64,000 nt of DNA from Lacinutrix sp. MedPE-SW. GTDB lineage: Bacteria; Bacteroidota; Bacteroidia; Flavobacteriales; Flavobacteriaceae. Under the pieces are notes generated by a model. It saw only the letters and a list, made by a program, of their open reading frames with translations, did no database searches and was not told where the DNA came from. Location of the stretch: NCBI RefSeq assembly GCF_001874145.1, contig NZ_MPCX01000004.1:166776-230775 (forward strand), in the 5' to 3' direction. This document shows positions 21,075 to 31,233 of the stretch, piece by piece. The position numbers and the translations under genes are program-made. Positions within the stretch are counted from its first letter, which is position 1, and every line of letters starts with the position of its first letter.

Positions 21075-21692
21075 ATGCATATTTTAATTCATCCTACATG
21101 CTTTCCAACCATAGCAACTTGTATTGCTATAGCTAAAGCGGAAAGCGTTACAATAGAGATGCATGATAATTTTCAAAAGCAAACCTATAGAAACAGATAT
21201 TATATATATGCTGCAAATGGAAAACTACAGTTAAATATACCTGTTATATATTCTCAAAAAAACAGAAAAAAATACAGCGAAGTACAAATAGCTAACAATT
21301 ACCAATGGCAATTAAACCATTGGAAATCTTTAGAATCTGCATACAGAACTTCTCCTTTTTTTGAATTTTATTGTGATGAATTAGAACCACTTTTTAAAGA
21401 ACCTTTTGAAACATTAATGGCTTTTAATTTAAAATGTTTTGAAACAATTTGCGATTGCATACAACTTGAAATCACATTAAAAAAAACTGAAGCTTTTGAG
21501 CATACACCAAATAATTTAAAAGACTATCGAGGTCTAGTAAATGCAAAAAAAGAACCAGTTTTTAACATAGAAACCTACACACAGGTATTTGAAGCTAAAC
21601 ATGGCTATATTAATAATTTAAGTATTTTAGACTTACTTTTTAACCAAGGCCCAAATACACTTAACTTTTTAGAATCTCAAAAGTTACCTTAA
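21075..21692 (+). CDS. WbqC family protein
   Basis: HPTCFPTIATCIAIAKA, NRYYI, WKSLESAYRTSPFFEFY. Confidence 0.85.
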   Translation: MHILIHPTCFPTIATCIAIAKAESVTIEMHDNFQKQTYRNRYYIYAANGKLQLNIPVIYSQKNRKKYSEVQIANNYQWQLNHWKSLESAYRTSPFFEFYCDELEPLFKEPFETLMAFNLKCFETICDCIQLEITLKKTEAFEHTPNNLKDYRGLVNAKKEPVFNIETYTQVFEAKHGYINNLSILDLLFNQGPNTLNFLESQKLP

Positions 21693-22006
21693 TGTTACAA
21701 CCAATTATACATTATGGTATTCACTTTATAGTTCCCTTATTTGTTGCACGTTTATTTTTTAAACAACAGTGGAAAAAAGCGTATTTAATTATGTTTTTGG
21801 GTATTTTAATAGATCTTGATCATTTACTGGCAACACCCATTTTTCAAGCTAACCGTTGCAGTATAGGTTTTCATGTTTTACATAGCTACTACCTAATACC
21901 ATTATATGCTGCATTAGTGCTCCCTAAAAAAACAAGACTTATAGGTTTAGCCTTAATTATACATATAATTGCAGATACTGTAGATTGTTGGATGATGAGT
22001 TTGTAA
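21692..22006 (+). CDS. DUF6122-like small membrane protein
   Basis: 104 aa multi-TM, IDLDHLLATPIFQANRCSIGFHVLHS. Confidence 0.7.
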   Translation: MLQPIIHYGIHFIVPLFVARLFFKQQWKKAYLIMFLGILIDLDHLLATPIFQANRCSIGFHVLHSYYLIPLYAALVLPKKTRLIGLALIIHIIADTVDCWMMSL

Positions 22007-22021
22007 CTAAAAACTAAAACT

Positions 22022-23041
22022 TTAAAAACTTACTTTAGTCATTATTGGGTAATGATCTGAGTATTCAACATCGTAAGTTTTAAAACTATTAATTTTAAAA
22101 TCTGGATGTGTTAAAATAAAGTCTATTCGCATAGGAAAAAACTTAAAATTATAAGTTCTTCCAAAGCCGTTTCCGGCAGCTTTAAATGTATCTACTAAAT
22201 CTCCTTTAATTTCTTTATAAACATAAGACAAAGCTGTATTATTAAAATCTCCACTAACAATCATTTTATACTTGCATTGCCTTTTATGAAGTAAAAACAA
22301 CTCGGTTTGAAACTGTTGCATTTTAAAAGTTTGCCCAACACCATCAAAAAGTTTTTCAGAGTCTTGAGTGGTTAACTGCTCTACTCTAGTGTCAATACGT
22401 AGGGATTGTAAGTGAATATTATAAACTCTAACAGTATCATTTCCTTTTACTACATCTGCAAAAATGGCATTATTAGCTGTATTAGGAAACGCAATTGAAC
22501 CAGAGTTTACAATTGGATATTTAGAAAATATAGCTTGACCAAGTTTAACTTTTTTACCCGAAAGTTTTTCATATTTATATTTATAAAATGAAAAATCTAC
22601 AGTTTCACGTGGGTGATATTCTTGAAGTGCTAAAATATCTGGAGACTCTTTTTTTACAAATTCAACTAATTTGTTTTCTATATTATCTTCAGGAATCCAT
22701 TTGTAAAGATTAAACAATCTTACATTAAAATTCATTATAGATAAGTTGTCTTTATTCTCTATTGTTTTACTTTCAGAAAACTTATAAATAGAGCCAAAAT
22801 ACATATAACCAACTATTAAAATAAGTAATGATAATAATAGCTGCTTTTTTACTTTAACCAACCAGTAGATAAAAAATACAACATTTAAGAGTATTAAAAA
22901 CGGAACACCTAAACTTAAAACAGAAAGTGCTGCAAAAGTTTTAGGAGGTAAAAACGGTAATATGTATGATAATAAAAGAGCAAAAGCCGCAACAGAGTTG
23001 AAGAAGAAAATTATTTTTTCAAAAAACCTTAGTCGCTTCAT
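22022..23041 (-). CDS. endonuclease/exonuclease/phosphatase family membrane protein
   Basis: LSIMNFNVRLFN, LALQEYH, SGDFNNTALS, SDHYPI. Confidence 0.9.
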   Translation of the reverse strand: MKRLRFFEKIIFFFNSVAAFALLLSYILPFLPPKTFAALSVLSLGVPFLILLNVVFFIYWLVKVKKQLLLSLLILIVGYMYFGSIYKFSESKTIENKDNLSIMNFNVRLFNLYKWIPEDNIENKLVEFVKKESPDILALQEYHPRETVDFSFYKYKYEKLSGKKVKLGQAIFSKYPIVNSGSIAFPNTANNAIFADVVKGNDTVRVYNIHLQSLRIDTRVEQLTTQDSEKLFDGVGQTFKMQQFQTELFLLHKRQCKYKMIVSGDFNNTALSYVYKEIKGDLVDTFKAAGNGFGRTYNFKFFPMRIDFILTHPDFKINSFKTYDVEYSDHYPIMTKVSF

Positions 23042-23043
23042 AT

Positions 23044-23904
23044 TTATTTACCTGCTCTAAACAAGAAATCTTTTTCTTTTTCTGTTAAACTATCGTAACC
23101 ACTTTTACTTATTTTATCTAGAATAACGTCTATTTGCTTTTGTTTATTTAACTCACTAAATTCTCCTTTAGTATATCCGCCTACTTTAGTTTTATCTTTA
23201 TATACTGTTTTAAGCTTGCTTTTTTTTCCAGCTTTAAACCAACTAGTAAAAGCATCTGCACTGCGCTCAAAACCTTTACCAATATCTTTGCCTTTACCAA
23301 GTTGTTTAGCATAAATATAACCTAATAAAGCACCTCCTAAATGTGCTAAATTACCGCCACCATTAGAACCAAAGACTCCTAAAATATCAAAACCTATTAA
23401 TACTGCTCCAACATGCCATAGTTTTATATTAAAACTAAAAAACCTTAAATCATTATTTGGCATATAAGCACATAAGAAAATAAATAAAGCTCTTACGGCA
23501 GCACTTGCTCCTACTAATGGGAAAAATGAATTTGAGAAAAAGGTTGGAAACACATTATAAAATAATAAAAATGTTAATCCGCCAGAAATAGCACCAAGAA
23601 AATAAATATTTAAAGCCATTTTAGAGCTAAATAGATTTAAAAACATTCTAGAGCAAAACCATAACCAAAGCATGTTAAACGCTAAATGAAGCACTTTATA
23701 GTGCAAAAAAGCGTAAGTTATAATAGACCATGGTTGTAATAACGCATTAAAAAAATCTGGTGGTAAAGCGAAGTATTTTAAAACTTGTGGTACTGTGCTT
23801 TTTAAAATTAAAGCGACTATAAAAATAATAACATTTAATGCTATTAATTTTTCAAGTACATTAAGCTTTGCATACCTATATTTTAAATCATTTATTGTAC
23901 TCAT
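23044..23904 (-). CDS. rhomboid family intramembrane protease (divergent GASA site)
   Basis: LVGASAAVRALF, NLAHLGGALLG. Confidence 0.88.
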   Translation of the reverse strand: MSTINDLKYRYAKLNVLEKLIALNVIIFIVALILKSTVPQVLKYFALPPDFFNALLQPWSIITYAFLHYKVLHLAFNMLWLWFCSRMFLNLFSSKMALNIYFLGAISGGLTFLLFYNVFPTFFSNSFFPLVGASAAVRALFIFLCAYMPNNDLRFFSFNIKLWHVGAVLIGFDILGVFGSNGGGNLAHLGGALLGYIYAKQLGKGKDIGKGFERSADAFTSWFKAGKKSKLKTVYKDKTKVGGYTKGEFSELNKQKQIDVILDKISKSGYDSLTEKEKDFLFRAGK

Positions 23905-24692
23905 TAATACTGCTGAAAATTATTTAATTGTTTTCTTTTCCAAAATAACATAATAAGAAATCCTGTTAAAGCGCCACCAATGTGTGCCATGAAAGCTGTG
24001 TTACTTGGGCTAAAAAATGAAGCTCCAGTAAAAGCAGAAATAACGTCTAACGCTATAATTCCTGGAATAAAATATTTTGCTTTTATAGGTATTGGTAAAA
24101 ATATAAGCATTAATTCTGCATTAGGATTTAACATTCCAAAAGCAACTAAAACACCCATAATACAACCAGAAGCTCCAACCATTGGCGTATTAAAATCGCT
24201 TAAAAAACGACTTAAATCCTCTGCGCCTAAAATAGCATCCCAACGCATATCTCGCATTCTATAACCAGAATTTAAAGTTTCTAAAATTTGATTAGAATCA
24301 AAGCCTGCATTTGTTAATGTAGAAAAATCTAAATTAAAAGTAAAATATGTAAATCCTGTTTGTAATGCTACCGCTCCTAATCCTGCCATAAAATATAAAA
24401 ACAGAAAACGTTTCCATCCCAATTTATATTCTACTACAGAACCAAACATCCATAATGCAAACATATTAAACAATATATGCATAATAGTTATTGTTGGAGG
24501 ATTGCCACTATAGGTAGCGTGCATAAACATATGCGTTATAATTTGCCAAGGCTTAAATGTATCGTTTAACGGAAAATGCATTGCAAACAAATTGCCAAGT
24601 GTTTCTCCATATGTACCAATGCTTATTGCTGCAATCCAGAAAATAACATTAATTATTATTAAATGCTTTACTGTATCTGTTATCTTCATCAT
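23904..24692 (-). CDS. rhomboid family intramembrane serine protease
   Basis: MVGASGCIMGVLVAFG, AHIGGALTGF. Confidence 0.93.
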   Translation of the reverse strand: MMKITDTVKHLIIINVIFWIAAISIGTYGETLGNLFAMHFPLNDTFKPWQIITHMFMHATYSGNPPTITIMHILFNMFALWMFGSVVEYKLGWKRFLFLYFMAGLGAVALQTGFTYFTFNLDFSTLTNAGFDSNQILETLNSGYRMRDMRWDAILGAEDLSRFLSDFNTPMVGASGCIMGVLVAFGMLNPNAELMLIFLPIPIKAKYFIPGIIALDVISAFTGASFFSPSNTAFMAHIGGALTGFLIMLFWKRKQLNNFQQY

Positions 24693-24718
24693 AATTTTAA
24701 GCTGAATTTATTTCAGTT

Positions 24719-26581
24719 TTATACAAATTTCTTATCCAATTCATCAACAGTCATCGTTACAAAAGTAGTTCTGTTTGTTGGTGATACACTTGGTGCTTTA
24801 CAGGCAAATAAAGAATTTACTAAATGTTCTTGCTCTACTGCCGTTAAACTTTGTCCTGTTTTTATTGCCAGACTTTTTGCCATAGATTTTGCTAATAAAT
24901 CTGTAGCACTAAAATTACTATCTGGCACTTCATTTTCTACATCGCTTATTAGCTGCTCTAAAATAATAGAGACTTCACTTTCTGGAACCATTACTGGAAC
25001 TCCAGTGATTTCAACGTGTTCTTTTTCTATTTTTTGAAAAACAAATCCTGTATGTTCTAAATCGCTTTGTAATTGCTTTATAATTTCAATTTCTTGTGGT
25101 GAAAAATGAAGTTCTAAAGGAAACAGTAATTGTTGGCTCATACCTTCTTTTACTGTAATATGCTTTAAAAAATCTTCATATAAAACACGCTGGTGTGCTC
25201 TATTTTGATCTATTAATAGTAAGCCCGATTTTATTGTACTTACAACATATTTATTATGAAATTGATAGGTACTTTGCTTCTGCTCTATTTTTTTATCTTC
25301 AAAAATTGAAGCGTTTTGCTGTTCACTTTCAAAATGTACTTCGCTAAAATCCTGCTGTATATTATTGCCTTTACTCTCTAAACCTACATATAAACTTTCC
25401 CAATTAGCTGCTGGAGTTTTTTTAAAACTTGTATTACTACTGCTTGCTGTACTCGATGTGTTACTAACTGTTTTCTCTTCGGCAAAAGGATTAAAATTAC
25501 TATCTACAGTAACACTTGGTGTTCCTTTTTGTTGGTAACTATACGGTGTATCTAAATTTGCATCACGTTCAAAATCTAAAACTGGAGCAATATTAAATTG
25601 GCCCAAACTGTGTTTTACTGCCGAGCGTAAAATAGCATATAGCGTATGCTCATCATCAAACTTAATTTCAGTTTTTGTTGGATGAATATTTATATCTATT
25701 GTTTGCGGGTTTACAGTTAGGTTTAAAAAATAACTGGCATGTGCTCCATCTTTTAATAAACCATCGAAAGCAGAACCTATTGCGTGATTTAAATAAGCGC
25801 TTTTTATAAAACGATCATTCACGAAAAAGAATTGCTCTCCACGTGTTTTTTTTGCGAATTCTGGTTTTCCTACAAATCCAGAAATTTTAAGAACTTCGGT
25901 ATCTTCTTCTACTGGAACTAACTTTTCGTTTGTTTTTGCTCCAAAAATATTTACAATACGTTGTCTATAATTACTTACTGGTAAATTAAAAACTTCACTT
26001 CCGTTGTGATACATTACAAATCCAATTGATGGATGTGCTAATGCTACACGATGAAACTCATCTATAATATGTCGTGTCTCTACAGGATTAGATTTTAAAA
26101 AGTTACGTCTAGCTGGTATATTAAAAAACAAGTTTTTTACAGATAAAGAAGTGCCTTTGGGCGTAACAACAACGTCTTGAGATTGTACTTCACTACCTTC
26201 TATTACAATGCAAGTACCAACTTCGTCTTGCTCTTGTTTTGTTTTTAATTCTACATGCGCAATTGCGGCAATACTTGCTAAAGCCTCGCCACGAAACCCT
26301 TTTGTATTAAGCTGAAATAAATCGTCTGCCGATTTTATTTTTGAGGTTGCATGACGTTCAAAACTTAATCTAGCATCTGTAACGCTCATACCTTTACCGT
26401 TATCAATTACTTGAATTAAGGTTTTACCAGCGTCTTTTAAAATGAGTTTAATATGTGTTGCTCCTGCATCTATAGCGTTTTCTAAAAGCTCTTTAACAAC
26501 AGATGCTGGTCTTTGCACAACTTCTCCTGCTGCTATTTGATTTGCTACATGATCTGGTAACAGTTGAATAATATCTGCCAT
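24719..26581 (-). CDS. mutL: DNA mismatch repair protein MutL
   Basis: IAAGEVVQRPASVVKELLENAIDAGAT, GFRGEALASIAAIAHVEL. Confidence 0.97.
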   Translation of the reverse strand: MADIIQLLPDHVANQIAAGEVVQRPASVVKELLENAIDAGATHIKLILKDAGKTLIQVIDNGKGMSVTDARLSFERHATSKIKSADDLFQLNTKGFRGEALASIAAIAHVELKTKQEQDEVGTCIVIEGSEVQSQDVVVTPKGTSLSVKNLFFNIPARRNFLKSNPVETRHIIDEFHRVALAHPSIGFVMYHNGSEVFNLPVSNYRQRIVNIFGAKTNEKLVPVEEDTEVLKISGFVGKPEFAKKTRGEQFFFVNDRFIKSAYLNHAIGSAFDGLLKDGAHASYFLNLTVNPQTIDINIHPTKTEIKFDDEHTLYAILRSAVKHSLGQFNIAPVLDFERDANLDTPYSYQQKGTPSVTVDSNFNPFAEEKTVSNTSSTASSSNTSFKKTPAANWESLYVGLESKGNNIQQDFSEVHFESEQQNASIFEDKKIEQKQSTYQFHNKYVVSTIKSGLLLIDQNRAHQRVLYEDFLKHITVKEGMSQQLLFPLELHFSPQEIEIIKQLQSDLEHTGFVFQKIEKEHVEITGVPVMVPESEVSIILEQLISDVENEVPDSNFSATDLLAKSMAKSLAIKTGQSLTAVEQEHLVNSLFACKAPSVSPTNRTTFVTMTVDELDKKFV

Positions 26582-26587
26582 AAATAA

Positions 26588-26863
26588 TTATAAGAATATA
26601 GACAGGTCGAAATCTATAAAGAATAAAAAAAGAAAAAATAAAATTAAAATAATAATAAGCACGCGCCTATTTACTGCTTTATCTGGTGAGTTTCTAAACT
26701 CATCCCAGGCAGATGTAAACCGTTGTTTAATGCCTCCATTAGAACCTACTGTAGTTCTATAGTCATCAAACTTATGCTTCATTTCAAACGGGCTACCTTC
26801 ACCTTTATAATATCGTGGTGTATAACTGTAGCGTTTATTTTTCTTACTTGGTATAATTCCCAT
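26588..26863 (-). CDS. small conserved membrane protein between mutL and ribH
   Basis: 91 aa, KKNKRYSYTPRYYKGEGSPFEMKHKFDDYR, C-terminal TM. Confidence 0.75.
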   Translation of the reverse strand: MGIIPSKKNKRYSYTPRYYKGEGSPFEMKHKFDDYRTTVGSNGGIKQRFTSAWDEFRNSPDKAVNRRVLIIILILFFLFLFFIDFDLSIFL

Positions 26864-26868
26864 AATCC

Positions 26869-27096
26869 TTATCTTAATTTAACGTCTAAGTAATACATTA
26901 ATGCAATAACCAAGCCTAAAATTACCAACAGTATAGGCAATGTACTTGCCTTGGGTTTACGTTTGTTTTCAAATGCTTTTTTTACCGATGAGTTTTCAGT
27001 TTCTTTTTGAGATTCTGAAAATCTTGGTTTGTAATTAAACTGTCTCTTTTTTTGTGGTTTAAGCATCGTGATTTTTACTCGTTGAAATACACTCAA
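26869..27096 (-). CDS. small hypothetical membrane protein
   Basis: 75 aa, C-terminal TM, FNYKPRFSE motif. Confidence 0.65.
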   Translation of the reverse strand: MSVFQRVKITMLKPQKKRQFNYKPRFSESQKETENSSVKKAFENKRKPKASTLPILLVILGLVIALMYYLDVKLR

Positions 27097-27270
27097 AAAT
27101 ACTTAAAATACAGCAGAGTTTAGACTCTCATGTGCTAAAAATTGTTAACAAACACATGTTTTTAAAGTATAATTGTGAAGTAAATAATACTACAAGTAAA
27201 ATTTAACTTTAAAACTTTAAGTAGTAAAGTGTTATAAAATGCGTGGCTTTTAGCTAAAAAAAGAACCGAA

Positions 27271-27753
27271 TTACTGCTTGTTTAGAAATGCCATTTTTAT
27301 GGCTGCAACTGCGGCTTCGGTTCCTTTATTACCGTGTATTCCGCCAGAACGTTCTATGGCTTGTTGCTCATTATTATCTGTTAAAACACAAAAAATAACA
27401 GGCACATCATGCAGTACATTTAAATCTTTTATACCTTGAGATACACCTTCGCAAACAAAATCGAAATGTTTGGTTTCACCTTGTATTACAGATCCTATTG
27501 CGATTACTGCATCTACATTTTGTTGCTGCATTTTTTTGCTACCATAAATAAGTTCGTAGCTTCCAGGAACATCCCAACGTATAATATTTTCTTTTGCTAC
27601 GTTATTTTCTATTAACGTTTCAAAAGCACCTTTATATAAACCTTCGGTTATGTGTTCGTTCCATTCTGAAACAACAATCCCAAACCGATAGTTACTCGCG
27701 TTTGGGATTGATGTTTTATCGTATTCTGATAAATTATTATTTACTGTTGCCAT
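27271..27753 (-). CDS. ribH: 6,7-dimethyl-8-ribityllumazine synthase
   Basis: VPGSYELIYGSKKM, AIGSVIQGETKHFDFVCEGVSQGI, HGNKGTEAAVAAI. Confidence 0.96.
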   Translation of the reverse strand: MATVNNNLSEYDKTSIPNASNYRFGIVVSEWNEHITEGLYKGAFETLIENNVAKENIIRWDVPGSYELIYGSKKMQQQNVDAVIAIGSVIQGETKHFDFVCEGVSQGIKDLNVLHDVPVIFCVLTDNNEQQAIERSGGIHGNKGTEAAVAAIKMAFLNKQ

Positions 27754-27759
27754 AAAGTC

Positions 27760-27774
27760 TTTCCGCGAAAGCGG
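27760..27774 (+). repeat. palindromic short repeat copy 1 (TTTCCGCGAAAGCGG)
   Basis: 14-bp core also at 37216-37229 in reverse orientation. Confidence 0.6.
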
Positions 27775-27780
27775 TATTTT

Positions 27781-28581
27781 TTATTTTGACATCGCTTGTG
27801 CTTTTCCTATAAACACATCTACAGAGCTAGCTTCTGTTGCGTTTGGATATTTCTCTTTAATTGTATTAAAGTATCCTAAAGCTTCTTTTGCTTTTCCTAA
27901 TTCTAAAGCTAATGTTCCTGCTTTGTAGTAGTATGTTGGTGCTGTAAATTCGTTATCACGCATTTTAGCTGCTTCAATATAATATTTAAGCGCGTCTTCG
28001 TTTTGGTTTAATTGTACAAAGGCGTCTCCAATTGCTCCTTTTGCTAATGGTCCTGTTGCTTCGTCTTCGGCTTTGTAACCATCTAACATTGCTACTGCAT
28101 TTTTATAATCTTTAAGATTTAAGTAAGCCATACCTGCATAGTACTTAGCTAAGTTCGCTGCTGGTGTACCGCTATACTCATCCATAATATCAAGCATACC
28201 AAATTTACCTTCGCTGCCATTTAATGCTACGTTATATAACGAATCACTAGAGATACCGTTAGCTGCATCATTAAATTGTTTTTGCGCATGATACATTTCG
28301 TTCATTGCTTCAATTTGAGCTGGTTTTGTAACAAACTCTTTGTAACCTAAGTATCCTAAAACAAATACAGCTACTGCTCCAATGATTATAAATATATATT
28401 TTTGATTTGCGGCTACAAAATCTTCGGTTTTAGAAGCGGTCTCATCTAAGGTATCAAAAACCTCAGCTGTTGTTGAGTTTTCTCCTAAGTCATGATCAAT
28501 AACTTCTTTTTCTTTTTCCGTTTTTGGTTTATAACCTCTTTTCTTGTAAGTTGCCATGTATAGTTTATTTATGCGTGGCAA
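27781..28581 (-). CDS. tetratricopeptide repeat membrane protein
   Basis: single TM followed by TPR-like repeats. Confidence 0.85.
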   Translation of the reverse strand: MPRINKLYMATYKKRGYKPKTEKEKEVIDHDLGENSTTAEVFDTLDETASKTEDFVAANQKYIFIIIGAVAVFVLGYLGYKEFVTKPAQIEAMNEMYHAQKQFNDAANGISSDSLYNVALNGSEGKFGMLDIMDEYSGTPAANLAKYYAGMAYLNLKDYKNAVAMLDGYKAEDEATGPLAKGAIGDAFVQLNQNEDALKYYIEAAKMRDNEFTAPTYYYKAGTLALELGKAKEALGYFNTIKEKYPNATEASSVDVFIGKAQAMSK

Positions 28582-28682
28582 AAATAAAATTTTTCTTCAT
28601 ATATAAAAGTTTATTTATTTGTTATTTTGCACAACCTATTTTAATTACACTTTTAGTATTCCCTCAATTTTGAGCCTTATCT

Positions 28683-29762
28683 ATGATTTTAAAGTCTCTT
28701 TCATTACTTAATTATAAGAATTTCGACAGTAAAACTTTCGAGTTTAACGATACCATAAATTGTCTGGTAGGCAACAATGGCGTGGGTAAAACAAATGTTT
28801 TAGATGCTATTTATCATTTGTCTTTTGGTAAAAGTTATTTTAATCCAATTGCCTCTCAAAACATTAAACATGATGAAGATTTTTTTGTTGTAAATGGAGA
28901 ATATAATAAAGAAAATAAATCTGAAAAAATTGTTGTTAGCTTAAAACGCGGACAAAAGAAAGTTATAAAGCGTAATGCAAAAGCTTACGAGAAATTTAGT
29001 GAGCATATTGGTTTTTTACCATTGGTAATTATTTCTCCAGCCGATCGTGATTTAATTACAGAAGGTAGTGATACCCGACGTAAATTTATAGATAGTGTTA
29101 TATCACAAAGCGACAAATCTTATTTAGAACATTTAATTAAATACAATAAAGCTTTAGCGCAACGTAATAGCCTACTAAAATATTTTGCTTTAAATAATAC
29201 TTTTAATCAAGATACGCTTGACATTTACAATGCTCAACTACATACTTTTGGAACAGAGGTTTTTAACAAAAGAAATAGTTTTTTAGAAACTTTTATACCT
29301 ATTTTTAAATCTAAATATCAAGCCATTAGCAACGGCAATGAAATAGTAGATTTAGTATACAAAAGTGATCTTTTTGATAATGAATTAGAGTCACTTTTAA
29401 AAAATGTTATTAATAAAGATAAAGCCGTACAATATACTAGTGTTGGTGTACATAAAGACGATTTGCTTTTTAATATAGACGAGCATCCTATTAAAAAATT
29501 TGGAAGTCAAGGACAGCAAAAATCGTTTTTAATTGCATTAAAACTGGCACAATTTGATTTTATAAAACAACAAAGTGGTGTTAATCCTATACTTTTACTA
29601 GACGATATTTTTGATAAGTTAGATGAAGAACGTGTAACACAAATAATAAAACTTGTTGACGATGAAAATTTTGGACAACTTTTTATTAGTGATACGCATG
29701 CCGAACGTACAGAGAATGCTGTAAAACAAGTACATCAATCTTATGAAATTTTTAAACTATAA
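28683..29762 (+). CDS. recF: DNA replication/repair protein RecF
   Basis: [46 protein letters not shown]. Confidence 0.96.
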   Translation: MILKSLSLLNYKNFDSKTFEFNDTINCLVGNNGVGKTNVLDAIYHLSFGKSYFNPIASQNIKHDEDFFVVNGEYNKENKSEKIVVSLKRGQKKVIKRNAKAYEKFSEHIGFLPLVIISPADRDLITEGSDTRRKFIDSVISQSDKSYLEHLIKYNKALAQRNSLLKYFALNNTFNQDTLDIYNAQLHTFGTEVFNKRNSFLETFIPIFKSKYQAISNGNEIVDLVYKSDLFDNELESLLKNVINKDKAVQYTSVGVHKDDLLFNIDEHPIKKFGSQGQQKSFLIALKLAQFDFIKQQSGVNPILLLDDIFDKLDEERVTQIIKLVDDENFGQLFISDTHAERTENAVKQVHQSYEIFKL

Positions 29763-29764
29763 TT

Positions 29765-30181
29765 ATGAAAAAAATTATTTTTAGCTTAATATTTTTAGTT
29801 CTATTAAACTGCTCTAATTCTCCTGAAACATTTATAGATCACGTAGATGGTTATTGGGAAATTGAAAGTGTTACACTACCAGATGGCACTAAAAAAGAAT
29901 ATACAATAAATCAAACTATAGACTATATTATAGTAAACGACAGTTTAAAAGGTTTTAGAAAAAAAATGACACCAAATTATAGTGGTAGTTATGAAACGTC
30001 TAAAAATATCGAGACTTTAAACTTGAAAATTGAAAACGACAGTTTAAACATTTACTATTCTACACAATACACTAACTGGAAAGAAACCATATTATTAGCA
30101 AACGAAGAAAAACTTAAAATTGTAAATAAAGACAATAAAGTCTATACATATAAACGTTTTACTCCAATAAACATTAATTAA
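29765..30181 (+). CDS. lipoprotein (lipocalin-like)
   Basis: lipobox LLNC, 138 aa. Confidence 0.65.
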   Translation: MKKIIFSLIFLVLLNCSNSPETFIDHVDGYWEIESVTLPDGTKKEYTINQTIDYIIVNDSLKGFRKKMTPNYSGSYETSKNIETLNLKIENDSLNIYYSTQYTNWKETILLANEEKLKIVNKDNKVYTYKRFTPININ

Positions 30182-30199
30182 AAAACGACCTACTTAAAG

Positions 30200-30496
30200 A
30201 TGGCAAAACGCAATAACAATTTACTAAACATCTCTGATGCCTTAAAAGATTTTGTAGAAACAAATAATTTAGAAAAAGGTTTAGATAAAGTTAATGTTCG
30301 TGAAGCATGGGCTAATTTAATGGGAAATGGTGTTAATAATTATACAACTGCTATAGAACTTAAAAACGATACTTTGTTTGTACAACTAAGCTCTAGCGTA
30401 CTTAGAGAAGAACTTAGTTACGGAAAAGAAAAAATTGTAAAAATGCTTAATGAGGCACTAGAAAAAGACTTAATAAAAAAAATAATACTTAGGTAG
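30200..30496 (+). CDS. DUF721 (DciA-like) protein
   Basis: 98 aa, LFVQLSSSVLREELSYGKEKIVKMLNEAL; downstream of recF. Confidence 0.8.
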   Translation: MAKRNNNLLNISDALKDFVETNNLEKGLDKVNVREAWANLMGNGVNNYTTAIELKNDTLFVQLSSSVLREELSYGKEKIVKMLNEALEKDLIKKIILR

Positions 30497-30561
30497 AGGT
30501 TAACAAATTGTTACTTATTCAAAATAAAAGGTTTAAAAAAACAATTGTTAAATTAAAATAC

Positions 30562-30569
30562 TATCTTTG
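30562..30569 (+). promoter_or_regulatory. Bacteroidota -7 element TATCTTTG for first csp gene
   Basis: TTG-spacer-TATCTTTG, about 31 bp before ATG. Confidence 0.55.
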
Positions 30570-30599
30570 GGACTTATTATAAATTAAATTTTTTTTAAA

Positions 30600-30791
30600 A
30601 TGGCTCAAGGCACAGTAAAATTTTTCAATGATTCTAAAGGTTTCGGTTTTATAACTGAAGAAGGATCAGACAAAGACCATTTCGTACACATCTCTGGTTT
30701 AATCGACGAAGTTCGTGAAGGAGATGCAGTAGAATTCGATCTTCAAGAAGGTCGTAAAGGTATGAACGCAGTAAACGTAAAAGTTATATAA
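30600..30791 (+). CDS. cold shock protein
   Basis: GTVKFFNDSKGFGFITEEG RNP1, DHFVHISG RNP2. Confidence 0.95.
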   Translation: MAQGTVKFFNDSKGFGFITEEGSDKDHFVHISGLIDEVREGDAVEFDLQEGRKGMNAVNVKVI

Positions 30792-30823
30792 TCTATATAT
30801 ATTCAATTTACCTTATTACAATT

Positions 30824-30854
30824 AAGCTCACTATTTTATAGTGAGCTTTTTTTT
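30824..30854 (+). terminator. rho-independent terminator
   Basis: AAGCTCACTATTTTATAGTGAGCTTTTTTTT. Confidence 0.85.
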
Positions 30855-30919
30855 ATGGTAATTTTAAAAACATTTTAATAATAACATCCTAATAAATAGG
30901 TCATGTTAATTAATGGCAT

Positions 30920-30927
30920 CATCTTTG
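30920..30927 (+). promoter_or_regulatory. -7-like element CATCTTTG for second csp gene
   Basis: near match to TAnnTTTG, similar position to the first csp promoter. Confidence 0.4.
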
Positions 30928-30963
30928 CCTATAATTAAATAATTAATATTAAAATTTATTACA

Positions 30964-31155
30964 ATGAGTAAAGGCACAGTAAAATTCTTCAATGACACTA
31001 AAGGATTTGGTTTCATCACAGAAGAAGGTGTAGACAAAGACCATTTTGTACATGTTACGGGTATAATTGATGAGATTCGTGAAGGCGATGACGTTGAATT
31101 CGACTTACAAGAAGGCAAAAAAGGATTAAACGCAGTTAACGTTAAAGTTATTTAA
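30964..31155 (+). CDS. cold shock protein (paralogue)
   Basis: same 63-aa length, closely similar to 30600..30791. Confidence 0.95.
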   Translation: MSKGTVKFFNDTKGFGFITEEGVDKDHFVHVTGIIDEIREGDDVEFDLQEGKKGLNAVNVKVI

Positions 31156-31179
31156 TATATACTACATAATTTTTTAAGC

Positions 31180-31207
31180 AAAAGCCCACTCATTTGAGTG
31201 GGCTTTT
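31180..31207. terminator. rho-independent terminator
   Basis: AAAAGCCCACTCATTTGAGTGGGCTTTT. Confidence 0.85.
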
Positions 31208-31233
31208 CTATTTTAAAATATTTTTTCCCTCAC

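Noticed and set aside
22602-22611. GTTTCACGTG resembling half of a parS site, ~5 kb from parAB
   Set aside because: Only one half matches (GTTTCACGTGGGTG versus GTTTCACGTGAAAC), and it lies within the EEP-family coding sequence; not sufficient for a parS call.
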